Assembly: GCA_052148155.1 (NCBI GenBank)
Contig: JBKQIY010000166.1
Span: 43,871 to 107,870 of the forward strand
Origin: JBBQER01 sp052148155
GTDB taxonomy: Bacteria > Actinomycetota > Acidimicrobiia > IMCC26256 > PALSA-610
Direction: 5' to 3'
Length of the DNA: 64,000 nucleotides
This document shows positions 8,916 through 18,319 of the stretch, in pieces. Within the stretch, counting starts at the first letter, position 1. Each line of letters starts with the position of its first letter. The position numbers and the translations under genes were made by a program. Under the pieces are notes generated by a model. That model had not been told where the DNA came from. It searched no databases and worked only from the letters and a program-made list of their open reading frames with translations.

Positions 8916-10813
8916 GGAACGAGTCCATACCGCCCGAGCGTCTCGACGAACTGCGCGGCGCGATGGTCGAACGTGTGGCGAGCGGCGATCAGTTCACGTC
9001 CGCGCGCGGCGCGGGCCCGGGCGCCGACACGATCGGCGAGGGTCACCTCGATCAGCTCCGCCAACTGTGCGGCGTCGCGGTAGGTGAGAACAGCTCCGTC
9101 GAACAGCTCGGCGATCTCGGGAAGGTCATCGGAGATGACCGGGGTCTCGCAGGCGAGCGCGTCGAACAAACGGTTCGACACAAATCCCCACGCGTGCATC
9201 GTCTGCCAGTGGTCGTTGAGCAGAACACCGACCGACGAGTACACCGCCGGTAACTCTTCGTTGGTCACATAGTCGCTCACGACGAGCGACGAATCGACGA
9301 ACGGCTCCCACCCGCTGCCGTAGATGGCCGGCCGGACACCGCCGGCGATCGCGTCGGCGACTGCGACACGGAACACGTCGCGGCTCTTGGCGACCACCGC
9401 CACATCGTGCGCGTGGACCGTCTGTGGCGGCACGGGCCGGAACCGGGTGACGTCGGTTGCCTGCAGCATCACCTCGACCGGTGTGCGTGTCCGGGCGCGG
9501 AGCTCGTCGGCAAAGCGCGTCGACGCGACGAACACCAGATCCGCGGTGTCGCACTCATGTTCGGTGATCTGTTCGGGGTGGCTGATCACCCAGATTGTGT
9601 GCACCTGACCGGACGTGCGGCGCACGGAGGCGAGGCCGCGCACGACGCAGTGCACGTCGCACGAGCGGCCGGCGAGATCGTCGCGATGGTCGAACGTCTG
9701 CACCCGAACGACATGTCCCCGTCGGCGTAGCGCACGGGCGAATGCGTGCGCGAGATGCCAGTCGCCCCAGCGGGGCGCGACCTTTTCCGACGGGGCCGCG
9801 ACCGTGAGCGCAATCCGCAGCTTCCCCGCCGACAACGGGTCCGCGGCCTGCATCAGTTCGGGTCCGTGCCCTTCGATGTACGACCGCCACGCCGCGCTGG
9901 TCGTCGAGACCGGAGTCGCCAGCGCGCGGCGGGACGTGACCGGCCGATGATCGACGATCACGGCGTCGGGTACCACCACCACGTCGCCACCTCGGCCGCG
10001 CAGCGTGCGGCAGAGCTCGAACATTGCGATGTCGAGATCGTCGTAGTCGGGCAGCGAACCGGCCGCCTCGTACGCGCCGCGGTGCACGACCACACACGCT
10101 GCGGTCGCTCCCGCAACCGGGATCGGGCCCGGTTCGAACGCCGCGACTGTTCCGGCACCGTCGGCGCGCAACACCGGCGCCTCGCCGTCGACGCCGACCG
10201 ACAGGCCGCGGGCGCGCACACGGCCGTCATGCGGCGTGGCGTGCAGCCCGGCCCGCAGTGGATGCACGACGACCGGTGCGGCAGCGACGACCGTCGTCGC
10301 ATCGACTGCGGCTGCGAGGCGGGCGAGCCAGCCGCGCTCAAGCGCGGTACTCGTCGCCGGGATGAAGCAGATGAGCTCGCCGCGGCCGCCGCGGGCAGCC
10401 CCCGCCGCGGCGGCCGCCGCGCTCTGGCCGGCCCTACGCGACGCGACGACGACGTCGACGTCGATCTCGGTGCCGTCGACGCTCGACTCGATGGGGGCGT
10501 AGCCGGGCGGCGGCTCGGCGACCCCGGACCCGTCGGCGGCGATCACCACGATCGACACCGACCGGCGCGGCGCGTGCGCGTCGGCCAACGCGGCGCAGAG
10601 GTCTCGGATCCGGCCCCAATCCGCGGCGCACGCCGATCGTCGGCGCCGGGCCAGACCCGCGAGGGCCGCTCGTTCGAACGCCGCCCGGATGGCGCGCCGT
10701 ACGGTCGCGGTCGTCGGATGGTTACGTGCGGTTGCAACCCAGCGGCGCGGACGTCGGGCCGCGCGTCGCAGCAGCGATGTCGCCGCGGCTCGCCGACGCG
10801 TCGACGTGTTCAC
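8912..10813 (-). CDS. large glycosyltransferase, GT2-like domain plus GT4-like domain
   Basis: 633 residues. After an Arg-rich N-terminus (residues 1-45), residues about 85-330 look like a degenerate GT-A domain: VSIVVIA, RGELICFIP, and YDDLDIAMFELC where GT2 enzymes have their acceptor acid. Residues about 340-630 are a GT-B domain related to Glyco_trans_1_2: VHTIWVISHPEQI, YGSGWEPF and FVSNRLFDALACETPVI. It starts with GTG overlapping the stop of the GNAT gene by 4 bases, and is last of a three-gene operon. Its tail overlaps the convergent membrane-protein gene by 4 bases. The sugar specificity is unknown. Confidence 0.75.
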   Translation of the reverse strand: MNTSTRRRAAATSLLRRAARRPRRWVATARNHPTTATVRRAIRAAFERAALAGLARRRRSACAADWGRIRDLCAALADAHAPRRSVSIVVIAADGSGVAEPPPGYAPIESSVDGTEIDVDVVVASRRAGQSAAAAAAGAARGGRGELICFIPATSTALERGWLARLAAAVDATTVVAAAPVVVHPLRAGLHATPHDGRVRARGLSVGVDGEAPVLRADGAGTVAAFEPGPIPVAGATAACVVVHRGAYEAAGSLPDYDDLDIAMFELCRTLRGRGGDVVVVPDAVIVDHRPVTSRRALATPVSTTSAAWRSYIEGHGPELMQAADPLSAGKLRIALTVAAPSEKVAPRWGDWHLAHAFARALRRRGHVVRVQTFDHRDDLAGRSCDVHCVVRGLASVRRTSGQVHTIWVISHPEQITEHECDTADLVFVASTRFADELRARTRTPVEVMLQATDVTRFRPVPPQTVHAHDVAVVAKSRDVFRVAVADAIAGGVRPAIYGSGWEPFVDSSLVVSDYVTNEELPAVYSSVGVLLNDHWQTMHAWGFVSNRLFDALACETPVISDDLPEIAELFDGAVLTYRDAAQLAELIEVTLADRVGARARAARGRELIAARHTFDHRAAQFVETLGRYGLVP

Positions 10814-11814
10814 AGAAGTTCCACGTCGCCGAGCACGAGGTCAAGGTCCGTCAGCGTCGGCGGCGGCGACGAGTCAGCCAGCGGCCGCCAGGTGAGCAGC
10901 GGACCCTGGCGGGGGAATGGGATGTATCCGACGTGGGGCGCGACTCGTCCCGACCCGTTGACACGGACCGCGTAGTCGGCCCCCGTGTCGTGCGCGACGA
11001 CACGGAGCAGTTGGCGTTCGGCCCGCGCGGCGCCGTCCGGTACGAGCACGTCCGAGACGCCGGCCTCGATGGCGCGGCCCCGGCGACGCAGCCGGAACAC
11101 CGCCAGACCACGCGACGGATCGTCGTCGATGGCGATCGCCCGGTAGCCGAGCGCCGCCAACCCGTACCGCCAGCGGAGAAACGCCGCTGTTTTCGCGGTG
11201 CGCAACCGACGAGGCGGACCAACCGCGTCGAGTAGGTCCGCGACACGGGCATCGCCGAGGAGCGCGCCAGCATCGGTCCCTGCGGTGGTTTCGACCGGCC
11301 AACGCTCGGCCGCGACCCTCGACGCCCGCATCCGCAACGCGCTGGAGACGCCGGCGACCCGCACCACCAGCGGAACCCGTCCGACCGTCGACCAGCCCAT
11401 CCGCAAGTAGCCGGGACGGCTGTTCGCGTTCGGCGTGTTGAACACGAAGTCGACGCCGTCGGCGGTGAACGCTTCGACCGCGGTCGTCGTCAACTGCCGG
11501 AAGATTCCTCGTCCCTGGTAGGCGGGCGCGGTTGCGGTATCGACGGCACGGACGGCATGGCGGAGCCGTCCGTCGGGATGTTCGAACTGCCAACGCAAGA
11601 ACGTCCGGAAGCCGACGATGTCGTCTCCGGCGAGCGCGATCCACGCCGGGGACGGACCGAACGGGTTCTGGTGGTGCTTCCAGTCGAAGAACTCCGCGAA
11701 CGTGTCGTCGCGCGCCCAGCCGAGCGAGTCGGCGAGCAGGGTGAGCACTGCCGGCTGGTCGCCGGCGCGGGCCTCGCGGACAACAATCTCGGCGTCGGGG
11801 ATCTCGATGCTCAC
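10810..11814 (-). CDS. GNAT family N-acetyltransferase
   Basis: 334 residues. The N-terminal half is a GNAT fold: VVREARAGDQPAVL, then VRAVDTATAPAYQGRGIFRQL, where QGRGI is the acetyl-CoA pyrophosphate loop, then FVFNTPNANSRPGYLRMGW. The C-terminal half (about residue 170 on) is a further domain of unknown role. It may acylate an amino sugar or a lipid-linked intermediate. GTG start, with 4-base overlaps on both sides, in the middle of the operon 12962 to 8912. Confidence 0.75.
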   Translation of the reverse strand: MSIEIPDAEIVVREARAGDQPAVLTLLADSLGWARDDTFAEFFDWKHHQNPFGPSPAWIALAGDDIVGFRTFLRWQFEHPDGRLRHAVRAVDTATAPAYQGRGIFRQLTTTAVEAFTADGVDFVFNTPNANSRPGYLRMGWSTVGRVPLVVRVAGVSSALRMRASRVAAERWPVETTAGTDAGALLGDARVADLLDAVGPPRRLRTAKTAAFLRWRYGLAALGYRAIAIDDDPSRGLAVFRLRRRGRAIEAGVSDVLVPDGAARAERQLLRVVAHDTGADYAVRVNGSGRVAPHVGYIPFPRQGPLLTWRPLADSSPPPTLTDLDLVLGDVELL

Positions 11815-12962
11815 CGGCCGACGATCTCCCGGTAGACGGCCTCGACCGCCTGCACCGCACGCGGCGCGTCGAAGGTCTCGCTGCGGGCGGACGCGGCTTT
11901 CGTCATCGCCGCTCGCCGTAACGGGTCGCCGGCCAACGCGGTGAGGGCCTCGGCGAGGACGGCCGGCTGACGGGTCGGCACCAGGACCGCGTCGTCGCCG
12001 TCGGTGACGAGTTCGGCGACGCCGCCGACCCGGGTCGCCACCACCGGCAAACCCAACGCGAGCGCTTCCATCAGCGCGACCGGCAGCCCCTCGTGGCGGG
12101 ACGGCAAGCAGAACACATCGAACGCGGACATGACCGCCACCGCGTCGGGCCGAAAGCCCAAGAACTGGAATCGGTCGCCGAGTCCGAGCGTGGCGTGCTG
12201 GGCTCGCAGCTCATCTTCGAGGGGGCCCCTGCCGACCGCGACGAACCGCACATCGTCGCGCTCGCGGATCACCGCTTGGGCCGCGACGAGCAGGTCCGGA
12301 TAGCCCTTCGTGGCGCGGAGGTTCGCCACCGTACCGATCAGGATCTCGTCGTCGGCGACGCCGAGACGGGCCCGTTCCTCGGACCGGTGTTCGCCGGCAC
12401 GTCGGATTTCGGCGGTGTCGACGCCGTACCGTACGACGCGGGTGCGGTCCCGGATGCGGGCAGGCAGCGAGTCCCGCACCGCGGACGAGACCGCGAGGTG
12501 GGTTTCGGACGTCCCGACCGTGAGCCGATCGGCGAGGCGGGTCAGGGGCGCGTGGCTCGACCAAACATTGTGCTCCGTGACCACTGTCCGTGGCCGCTTG
12601 GGGCGGGGAAGCGTACACAACGCGAGGCGGGCGCCGACCGCCACGAGCGGCGAATGGATATGAACGAGGTCGAAATGTCCGGTCTGGAGCATCCGTCGCA
12701 GCCGGAGCATCCAGCGGGGGTCCCACGAGGAGCGGGCTTGCAGGCACACGACCGGTCGGCATCCCAGTTGCTCCAACTTCGCCGCTAACGTCGATTTTTG
12801 GGGCAGGAGATACGCGACGGCCGGTTCGACCAGGCTCGGATCGCGGTAGCGGGCGTGCTGGACGAGGAGTTGTTCGGCGCCTCCGGCACCTAAACCTTTG
12901 ATGACCCAAAGAACGCGTAACGGGTGCCCGACTTGACCAACTTCATACTGTGCCGCGATCAC
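11811..12962 (-). CDS. glycosyltransferase family 4
   Basis: 383 residues from the GTG at 12962. A GATACT -10 box ends exactly 7 bases before this start, which fits the leaderless pattern seen elsewhere here and decides it over upstream codons. A GT-B architecture is clear: LWVIKGLGAGGAEQLL at the N-terminus, VHIHSP, IGTVANLRATKGYPDLL at the C-domain entry, and SRHEGLPVALMEALALGLPVVA as the donor-binding motif. First gene of a three-gene operon and divergent from the Wzz-like gene. Confidence 0.9.
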   Translation of the reverse strand: MIAAQYEVGQVGHPLRVLWVIKGLGAGGAEQLLVQHARYRDPSLVEPAVAYLLPQKSTLAAKLEQLGCRPVVCLQARSSWDPRWMLRLRRMLQTGHFDLVHIHSPLVAVGARLALCTLPRPKRPRTVVTEHNVWSSHAPLTRLADRLTVGTSETHLAVSSAVRDSLPARIRDRTRVVRYGVDTAEIRRAGEHRSEERARLGVADDEILIGTVANLRATKGYPDLLVAAQAVIRERDDVRFVAVGRGPLEDELRAQHATLGLGDRFQFLGFRPDAVAVMSAFDVFCLPSRHEGLPVALMEALALGLPVVATRVGGVAELVTDGDDAVLVPTRQPAVLAEALTALAGDPLRRAAMTKAASARSETFDAPRAVQAVEAVYREIVGR

Positions 12963-12978
12963 GCTCGGTAGTATCCTC

Positions 12979-13000
12979 AATTTGGACGGGAAGCCAAATT
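12979..13000. promoter_or_regulatory. inverted repeat in divergent promoter region
   Basis: AATTTGG at 12979-12985 and CCAAATT at 12994-13000 are perfect inverted arms around 8 bases. They lie between two divergent glycan genes in an AT-rich island. This is a possible operator for coordinated control of both operons. Confidence 0.3.
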
Positions 13001-13083
13001 TGCCGCGTTGAGAGCGGGCGTGACGTGTATTGGGTGGGGAACGGCCTGCCTCTCCCCGCGGGGCTTGAGTGCGGAGGACCAAC

Positions 13084-14712
13084 CTGAGCGTTCAATACGT
13101 CCTCCGCGCCATACAGCGGCGTTGGCGGCTGGTCGCAGGGATCGGTTTGCTCACTGTCGTCGCGGTCGGGATCTTTGTATTCGGGCGAAAGCACCACGCG
13201 GTTCCGGTGCGTTATCGGAGCATTGTGACCGAACGCGTCGGTCAAACCCCCCCGAAACAGAAGTCGACGTCGAAAAAGAAGAGCAATTCGACGTCGACGA
13301 CCGCGCCGACCGCCAATCTCGTGCTGTCCGGGCCGCAGAAGTTCGCGCTCCAACGCGGCCTGCGGGACCAGGCCCTGACGAGGGCGCGTCTGCGGGCCAA
13401 CGCGGGGATCGGTTTTTCCGCCAAGCTGGACGACACCCAGACGGTGCTGTCACTGATCGTGACGGCCCCGACCCGGCTGCAGGCGCAGACCGTCGCCCGG
13501 GACTGGGCGACCGTGTTCACCAACGCCCGCAAGGCGAACGCCCGGGCGGAGATCATCAAGCAACGCCTCCAGCTGCAACGACACGTCGCGACGTTGCATA
13601 ACGAGCTGGTACGGGTCGACGCGCAGCTCGTCAAGCTGATGCCGATCGTGTACCACGGCATCCTCCGTTTCGACGCGCCGAACGGCAACCTCAGGAGCGG
13701 AAAGAACGCCACGGTCGGCCCGCCGCCGGTCCCGGAGCAGGGCTCGGTGCACGCACTGAACCTGGCTTTCGAACGCATCCAGCTGCTGTCCGCGGTCGAG
13801 ACGTTCGGCCAGCAAGCCGCCGCGGACCGGCTGCTCGCGGTGACCACCAAAGGCGTCTTCGCGACGATCCTGTCACAGTCGCCACCGGTCCGGGTCGCCA
13901 AGGTGCAGGCCACCACCTTGCCGGCATTGGGCGGTCTGTTCGGCGGTCTGCTGTTCGCGCTCGCCGCCGCGCTGCTCGTCGACCGTGCCGACCGGACGAT
14001 ACGCGATCCCGAGGAGGCGGCGCTGACCTTCGCGGCGCCGGTGCTGTCAATCATTCCTGCCGACGGCGACGAATTCGCGGTCGTCGCCGAACCGAACTCT
14101 TTAGCGGCGGAGGCGTACCGCGGCCTCGCCGCGATGTCGATCGCGACCGACCGACTCCCAAAGGCGATGATGGTCAGCAGCCCGACCGGAGACGCCCACG
14201 CGCAGGTCGCGGCGAACTTCGCAGCCGCGCTGTCGCGGCTCGGACTCAAGGTCGCGCTGATGGCGATGTCCGTCGAACAGGACTGGTTCCTCGAGGCGTT
14301 CACGTCGACGGGCACCGGCATGGTCCGGCTGCCCGAGCTGCTGCAACGCGCCCAGAGCGGCACCCTGCCGACCGGATGGCGTGACGGATTGCCGGCCACC
14401 GAGTTCGCACCGAACCTGGTTGTCGTCCCGCCCGCTGACGAACCGCTGCTGCATCTGCCGATCGACGGCCTGCCGGCGCTGCTGCAGGAATTGGCCGACG
14501 GCGGCGTCGACGTCACCGTCATTGCGGGCCCGCCGATGCTCGAAGAAGCCGATGCCACCATCGTGGCGTGGGCGACCCGCAACGTCCTGTGGGCGATCAT
14601 TCCCGGCGAAGTCACACGCGCCGAAGCCCGTGCCGCCGCCTCTCGCATGGAACTGGCCGGAGTCACACCGTTCGGCGTGGTGATGGTCGAACCGCAGACC
14701 ATCGGAGTCTGA
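13084..14712 (+). CDS. Wzz-like polysaccharide co-polymerase with degenerate tyrosine-kinase domain
   Basis: About 542 residues. A strong GGAGGA at 13073-13078 points to a CTG start at 13084; a GTG at 13069 in frame is the alternative but lies upstream of that site. One membrane segment near residues 15-30, a long external helical region and a second membrane segment (LGGLFGGLLFALAAALLV) form a Wzz-type chain-length domain. A BY-kinase-like domain follows, but its Walker A has become SSPTGDAHAQ without the Lys, and the Walker A' and B aspartates are gone (LMAMS, VIAGPP). It should therefore not phosphorylate. First gene of a six-gene operon. Confidence 0.7.
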   Translation: MSVQYVLRAIQRRWRLVAGIGLLTVVAVGIFVFGRKHHAVPVRYRSIVTERVGQTPPKQKSTSKKKSNSTSTTAPTANLVLSGPQKFALQRGLRDQALTRARLRANAGIGFSAKLDDTQTVLSLIVTAPTRLQAQTVARDWATVFTNARKANARAEIIKQRLQLQRHVATLHNELVRVDAQLVKLMPIVYHGILRFDAPNGNLRSGKNATVGPPPVPEQGSVHALNLAFERIQLLSAVETFGQQAAADRLLAVTTKGVFATILSQSPPVRVAKVQATTLPALGGLFGGLLFALAAALLVDRADRTIRDPEEAALTFAAPVLSIIPADGDEFAVVAEPNSLAAEAYRGLAAMSIATDRLPKAMMVSSPTGDAHAQVAANFAAALSRLGLKVALMAMSVEQDWFLEAFTSTGTGMVRLPELLQRAQSGTLPTGWRDGLPATEFAPNLVVVPPADEPLLHLPIDGLPALLQELADGGVDVTVIAGPPMLEEADATIVAWATRNVLWAIIPGEVTRAEARAAASRMELAGVTPFGVVMVEPQTIGV

Positions 14713-14713
14713 C

Positions 14714-15550
14714 ATGCGCGTCGTTCGACGCGCCGTCAAGGTTGCGTCGGCGGCCGCGGACCGGTTCCGTCCACCGGGCGCCGGTGTCGTCGTGTTGTTG
14801 TACCACCGGGTCGGTGGTGGATCGTCGCTCGAGATCGACCTTGACGCGGCCCGCTTCGACGACCAGATTGCCGCCGTCGCCGCGTCGGGCCGGGCCGTCT
14901 CGCTCGGTGAGGCACTCGAACAACTCGCGGCCGCGTCGCCGCCGTCCGTATCCGAGCCGGCGTCGTCGGTGCCGGATTCGTCGGTGGTGGTCACGTTCGA
15001 CGACGGGACCGCCGACTTCGTCGAAGTGGCGCTCCCGATCCTCGCACAGCACCGGATCCCGGCGACGCTGTACCTCGCGACCGACTTCGTCGAGGGCGGA
15101 CACCCGTTCCCTGCGCAGGCGCGACCCGTCTCGTGGTCGTCGTTGCGCGACGCGTGCGCGACCGGCCTCGTCGATGTCGGTTCGCATACGCATACCCATC
15201 CGCTGCTCGATCGGATCTCACCGGCCGAAGCCGCCGACGAGCTCGACAGGTCGGTCGGCCTGATCGGCGAACGGCTCGGCCAGGCCGCGCGCGACTTCGC
15301 CTACCCCAAAGCGGTACCCGGAACACCCGAAGTCGCCCGCCTGGTGCGGGAACGTTTTCGGTCCGCGGCGTTGGCGGGCACCCGCGTGAATCCATGGCGG
15401 GGGACCGATCCGTATCGTCTGGCCCGTTCGCCGATCCAGGTCAGCGACGGCATGCGGTTCTTCCAGTCCAAGCTCGCGGGCGGGATGGCGCTCGAAGATT
15501 CGTTCCGTCGTACGATCAACCGCGTCCGGTACGCGAAGGCGCACACATGA
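14714..15550 (+). CDS. polysaccharide deacetylase (CE4/NodB)
   Basis: 278 residues. The NodB homology domain shows TFDDG with the metal and base aspartates at 96-97, SHTHTHP with metal ligands H158 and H162, and FAYPKA. It removes N- or O-acetyl groups from a sugar polymer or lipid-linked sugar. There is an N-terminal hydrophobic stretch (VVVLLYHRVG) but no clear signal peptide. It begins one base after the Wzz-like gene and overlaps the following glycosyltransferase by 4 bases. Confidence 0.85.
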   Translation: MRVVRRAVKVASAAADRFRPPGAGVVVLLYHRVGGGSSLEIDLDAARFDDQIAAVAASGRAVSLGEALEQLAAASPPSVSEPASSVPDSSVVVTFDDGTADFVEVALPILAQHRIPATLYLATDFVEGGHPFPAQARPVSWSSLRDACATGLVDVGSHTHTHPLLDRISPAEAADELDRSVGLIGERLGQAARDFAYPKAVPGTPEVARLVRERFRSAALAGTRVNPWRGTDPYRLARSPIQVSDGMRFFQSKLAGGMALEDSFRRTINRVRYAKAHT

Positions 15551-16734
15551 GCGCAGCTCGGCCGCTCGTCGCGCATGTCACCACGACCGACATCAGCTTG
15601 GAGCTTCTGCTCGGCCCGCAGCTCGAAGCGTTCGCGGCGGCGGGCTTCGAAGTGGTCGGTATCTCAGCACCCGGACCGTACGTCGACGCACTCGAGGCGC
15701 GTGGCATCCGCCACGTTCCACTTCATCACGGGACTCGTTCGTTCGCGCCGGCGCACGACGCGCAGGCGATGGTCGAACTCGTCTCGATCTTTCGCCGGTT
15801 ACGTCCCGCGATCGTGCATACCCACAACCCCAAGCCAGGACTGTACGGCCGGGTCGCGGCGCGGGTCGCCCGCGTGCCGGTGGTCGTGAACACGGTGCAC
15901 GGCCTATACGCGCAACGTGAGGATCCGGCCTTGCGCCGAGCCGTCGTCTATACGATGGAACGGGTCGCCGAGTTGTGCGCGCACATCGAGCTCGTGCAGA
16001 ACCCCGAAGACATCGAAACCCTCGCACATTTGGGGGTCCCGCGACGCAAGCTCACCCTGTTAGGCAACGGTGTCGACCTCACCCGATTCGATCCCTCGAC
16101 GGTGTCAGACGCTGACGCCAGGGCCGCCCGCGCCGAGCTCGGCGGATGCGAACCTGACGACGTGACCGTCGGTCTCGTCGGACGTCTGGTCCGTGAGAAA
16201 GGGTACGCCGACGTCTTCGAAGCGGCTCGGCTGCTACGCGATCACGTCCCCCGGATCCGGTTCGCGATCATCGGCGACGTCGACGACGAAAAAGGAGACG
16301 CGCTCGGCGCCGACGACCGCCGGCATGCCGAAACGGTCGGGGTACGGTTTTTGGGCGGCCGTACCGACATGGCCCGGCTGTACGCGGGTATGGACGTCCA
16401 TGTGCTCGCCTCGCACCGTGAGGGGTTTCCGCGCTCGCCGATGGAAGCAGCCGCGATGGGTCTGCCCGTCGTCGCGACGAACGTGAGAGGCTGCCGGCAA
16501 GTGGTCGACGAAGGGAGCACCGGCCGACTGGTCCCGGCCCGCGACCCGGTTGCGCTGGCCGCCGCGATCGCCGAGCTCGCCGACGCGCCTGACCTGCGAC
16601 ATCGATTCGGTGTCAGCGCCCGGGAAAAGGCGGTCCGCGACTTCGACGATCGACGGTGCGTCACCATCACCGTCGACACCTACCGGCGGCTGTTGGCGCG
16701 CCGTGCTTCGTCGGTCGCGGCTCGGGCGTCGTGA
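15547..16734 (+). CDS. glycosyltransferase family 4
   Basis: 395 residues from the ATG overlapping the deacetylase stop. N-terminal Rossmann half with HVTTTDISLELLLGPQL, VHTHNPKPGLYGR and VNTVHGLY. C-terminal half with VGLVGRLVREKGYADVFEA and SHREGFPRSPMEAAAMGLPVVA, a complete GT4 donor site. It resembles the EpsD/PglA type of polyprenyl-linked sugar transferases. Fused by translational coupling to both neighbours. Confidence 0.9.
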   Translation: MSAARPLVAHVTTTDISLELLLGPQLEAFAAAGFEVVGISAPGPYVDALEARGIRHVPLHHGTRSFAPAHDAQAMVELVSIFRRLRPAIVHTHNPKPGLYGRVAARVARVPVVVNTVHGLYAQREDPALRRAVVYTMERVAELCAHIELVQNPEDIETLAHLGVPRRKLTLLGNGVDLTRFDPSTVSDADARAARAELGGCEPDDVTVGLVGRLVREKGYADVFEAARLLRDHVPRIRFAIIGDVDDEKGDALGADDRRHAETVGVRFLGGRTDMARLYAGMDVHVLASHREGFPRSPMEAAAMGLPVVATNVRGCRQVVDEGSTGRLVPARDPVALAAAIAELADAPDLRHRFGVSAREKAVRDFDDRRCVTITVDTYRRLLARRASSVAARAS

Positions 16735-17354
16735 GCGGCGCGTCCGAACCGGCCCCGATGACGTTGCGGTTCGCGACGGACGCCGACGTCGACGCGATCG
16801 CGGCATTGCATGCCGGGCGCATCTCGGAAGGTTTCTTGGTGACGCTCGGACCGTCGTTCCTGCGTCGGCTGTACCGGCGGATCGTCCGCTCGTCGGGGGC
16901 GTTCGTGCTCGTCGCGGACGGGGCGGGCGGCCCGGCCCGGCCGCGTCCGGTTCGCGGATTTATCGCCGTGGCCGACAACACCGGCGCGTTGTATCGCGAG
17001 TTCCTCCTCCACGACGGTGTCGCGGTCGCGCTCGCCGCGACCCGCGGCGTGCTGCGCGCCCCGAGACCGATGTGGGAAACCCTGCGCTACGGGCTGGCCG
17101 ACGGTACCGACGCGCCGGGCGCCGAAGTGTTGGCCACCGCAGTGGCCGCCGAATGCGTCCAACGCGGCGTCGGAACCCGGCTCGTGCGCACAGCCGTCGA
17201 AGAGATGCAGCGCCGCGGTGCGGTATCGGCCCGGGTCGTGACAGCCGTCGGGAACGTCGGCGCGGTCCGAGCCTACGAACACGGCGGCTTCCATGCGTGC
17301 GGCATCGACGAGGTCCACCGCGGAGTCCCGCAACAATTGCTGGTATGGCCCTGA
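16731..17354 (+). CDS. GNAT family N-acetyltransferase
   Basis: 207 residues from the GTG at 16731, which overlaps the preceding stop (GTGA); the ATG at 16758 is the alternative. LRFATDADVDAIAALH opens the GNAT fold, and ECVQRGVGTRLVRTAVEEM holds the acetyl-CoA loop (QRGVGT). NVGAVRAYEHGGF is the usual C-terminal helix and strand. Probably acylates an amino sugar, given the aminotransferase and glycosyltransferases around it. Confidence 0.8.
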   Translation: MSGASEPAPMTLRFATDADVDAIAALHAGRISEGFLVTLGPSFLRRLYRRIVRSSGAFVLVADGAGGPARPRPVRGFIAVADNTGALYREFLLHDGVAVALAATRGVLRAPRPMWETLRYGLADGTDAPGAEVLATAVAAECVQRGVGTRLVRTAVEEMQRRGAVSARVVTAVGNVGAVRAYEHGGFHACGIDEVHRGVPQQLLVWP

Positions 17355-18280
17355 TCGTCGGTTTCGTCGTCGCCGTGGTCGCGACTCCGATCGCGGCTCG
17401 GGTCGCGACGCGACTCGGGCTGGTCGCCCAGCCCGGCCCGCTGAAGGTGCACACCCGCCCGGTGCCGTATCTCGGCGGCGTCGCCGTCCTCGTCGCGTTG
17501 GTGGCGCCCCTGGCGGGTGTCCGACCATCGCTGCTCGTCCCGCTCGCGCTCGCGGGCGCCTTGGGGATCGCCGACGACGCGACCGATCTTCCGCCCGTGT
17601 TGCGGCTGGTGGTCGAAGTCGCGATCGGTCTCGCGGCGGCGTGGGTCGTCGCCCCGCACGATGCGGCCCATCTCGCGTTCGGTGCGATGGCCGTACTGGT
17701 GCTCGTCAACGCGGTGAATCTCCTCGACGGTCTCGACGGACTGGCCGCCGGTGTCGTCGCGGTCGGTGCGCTCGGCTTCTTCGTCGTGTGCTCCGGCGCA
17801 CCGGCGACGCTCGGGTTGGCGCTCGCAGGCGCCCTCGCGGGCTTCGTTGTCTGGAATGCGCCGCCCGCGCGCGTCTATCTCGGCGATGGGGGCAGCTACC
17901 TGCTCGGCACGGCGCTCGCGATGCTGCTCGTCGCGGCGTCGCAACATCACGCGGCGGTCGTCAGTGGAGCGGTCCTGTTCGTCGGTGTCCCAGTCGCCGA
18001 CACCGCCGTCGCGATCGTGCGCCGCGTCCGGGCACGGACCCCCCTGCTACGCGGAGATCGTGGACACGTCTACGACCAGCTCGTCGATCGAGGATGGTCG
18101 TCGAAGACGACGGTCGTCGCGTGCGTCGCGGCCCAAGCCGCGCTCACCGGAGCAGGAATCGGTATCGCGGTGCTGACCGCTGGAGTGGCGGTCGGCGTCG
18201 CAGCCGCGATCGTGACGGTCCTCGGCGTCGCCGCGATCGTCGCGTTCACCTCGCCGCGCACCTGGACTTCTGATCGCTGA
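17345..18280 (+). CDS. MraY/WecA family polyprenyl-phosphate sugar-1-phosphate transferase
   Basis: 311 residues with about ten membrane segments. Catalytic motifs are present: DD at 77-78, NAVNLLDGLDGL at 122-133, and the GDGGS stretch at 180-184. The last histidine motif is H241-V-Y-D rather than the HxHH of WecA. It should load a sugar-1-phosphate on undecaprenyl (or decaprenyl) phosphate and so prime the glycan made by this cluster. ATG start, overlapping the GNAT gene by 10 bases. A second family member with the canonical HLHH motif lies at 58437. Confidence 0.85.
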   Translation: MALIVGFVVAVVATPIAARVATRLGLVAQPGPLKVHTRPVPYLGGVAVLVALVAPLAGVRPSLLVPLALAGALGIADDATDLPPVLRLVVEVAIGLAAAWVVAPHDAAHLAFGAMAVLVLVNAVNLLDGLDGLAAGVVAVGALGFFVVCSGAPATLGLALAGALAGFVVWNAPPARVYLGDGGSYLLGTALAMLLVAASQHHAAVVSGAVLFVGVPVADTAVAIVRRVRARTPLLRGDRGHVYDQLVDRGWSSKTTVVACVAAQAALTGAGIGIAVLTAGVAVGVAAAIVTVLGVAAIVAFTSPRTWTSDR

Positions 18281-18306
18281 GCGATCACCAGTCGCATGTC
18301 GGGCGG

Positions 18307-18312
18307 TACCGT
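18307..18312 (+). promoter_or_regulatory. -10 box (TACCGT) 7 bases before a start
   Basis: TACCGT matches TAnnnT and ends 7 bases before the ATG at 18320. It predicts a leaderless transcript and favours this ATG over the one at 18296. Confidence 0.45.
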
Positions 18313-18319
18313 ATCGGTC

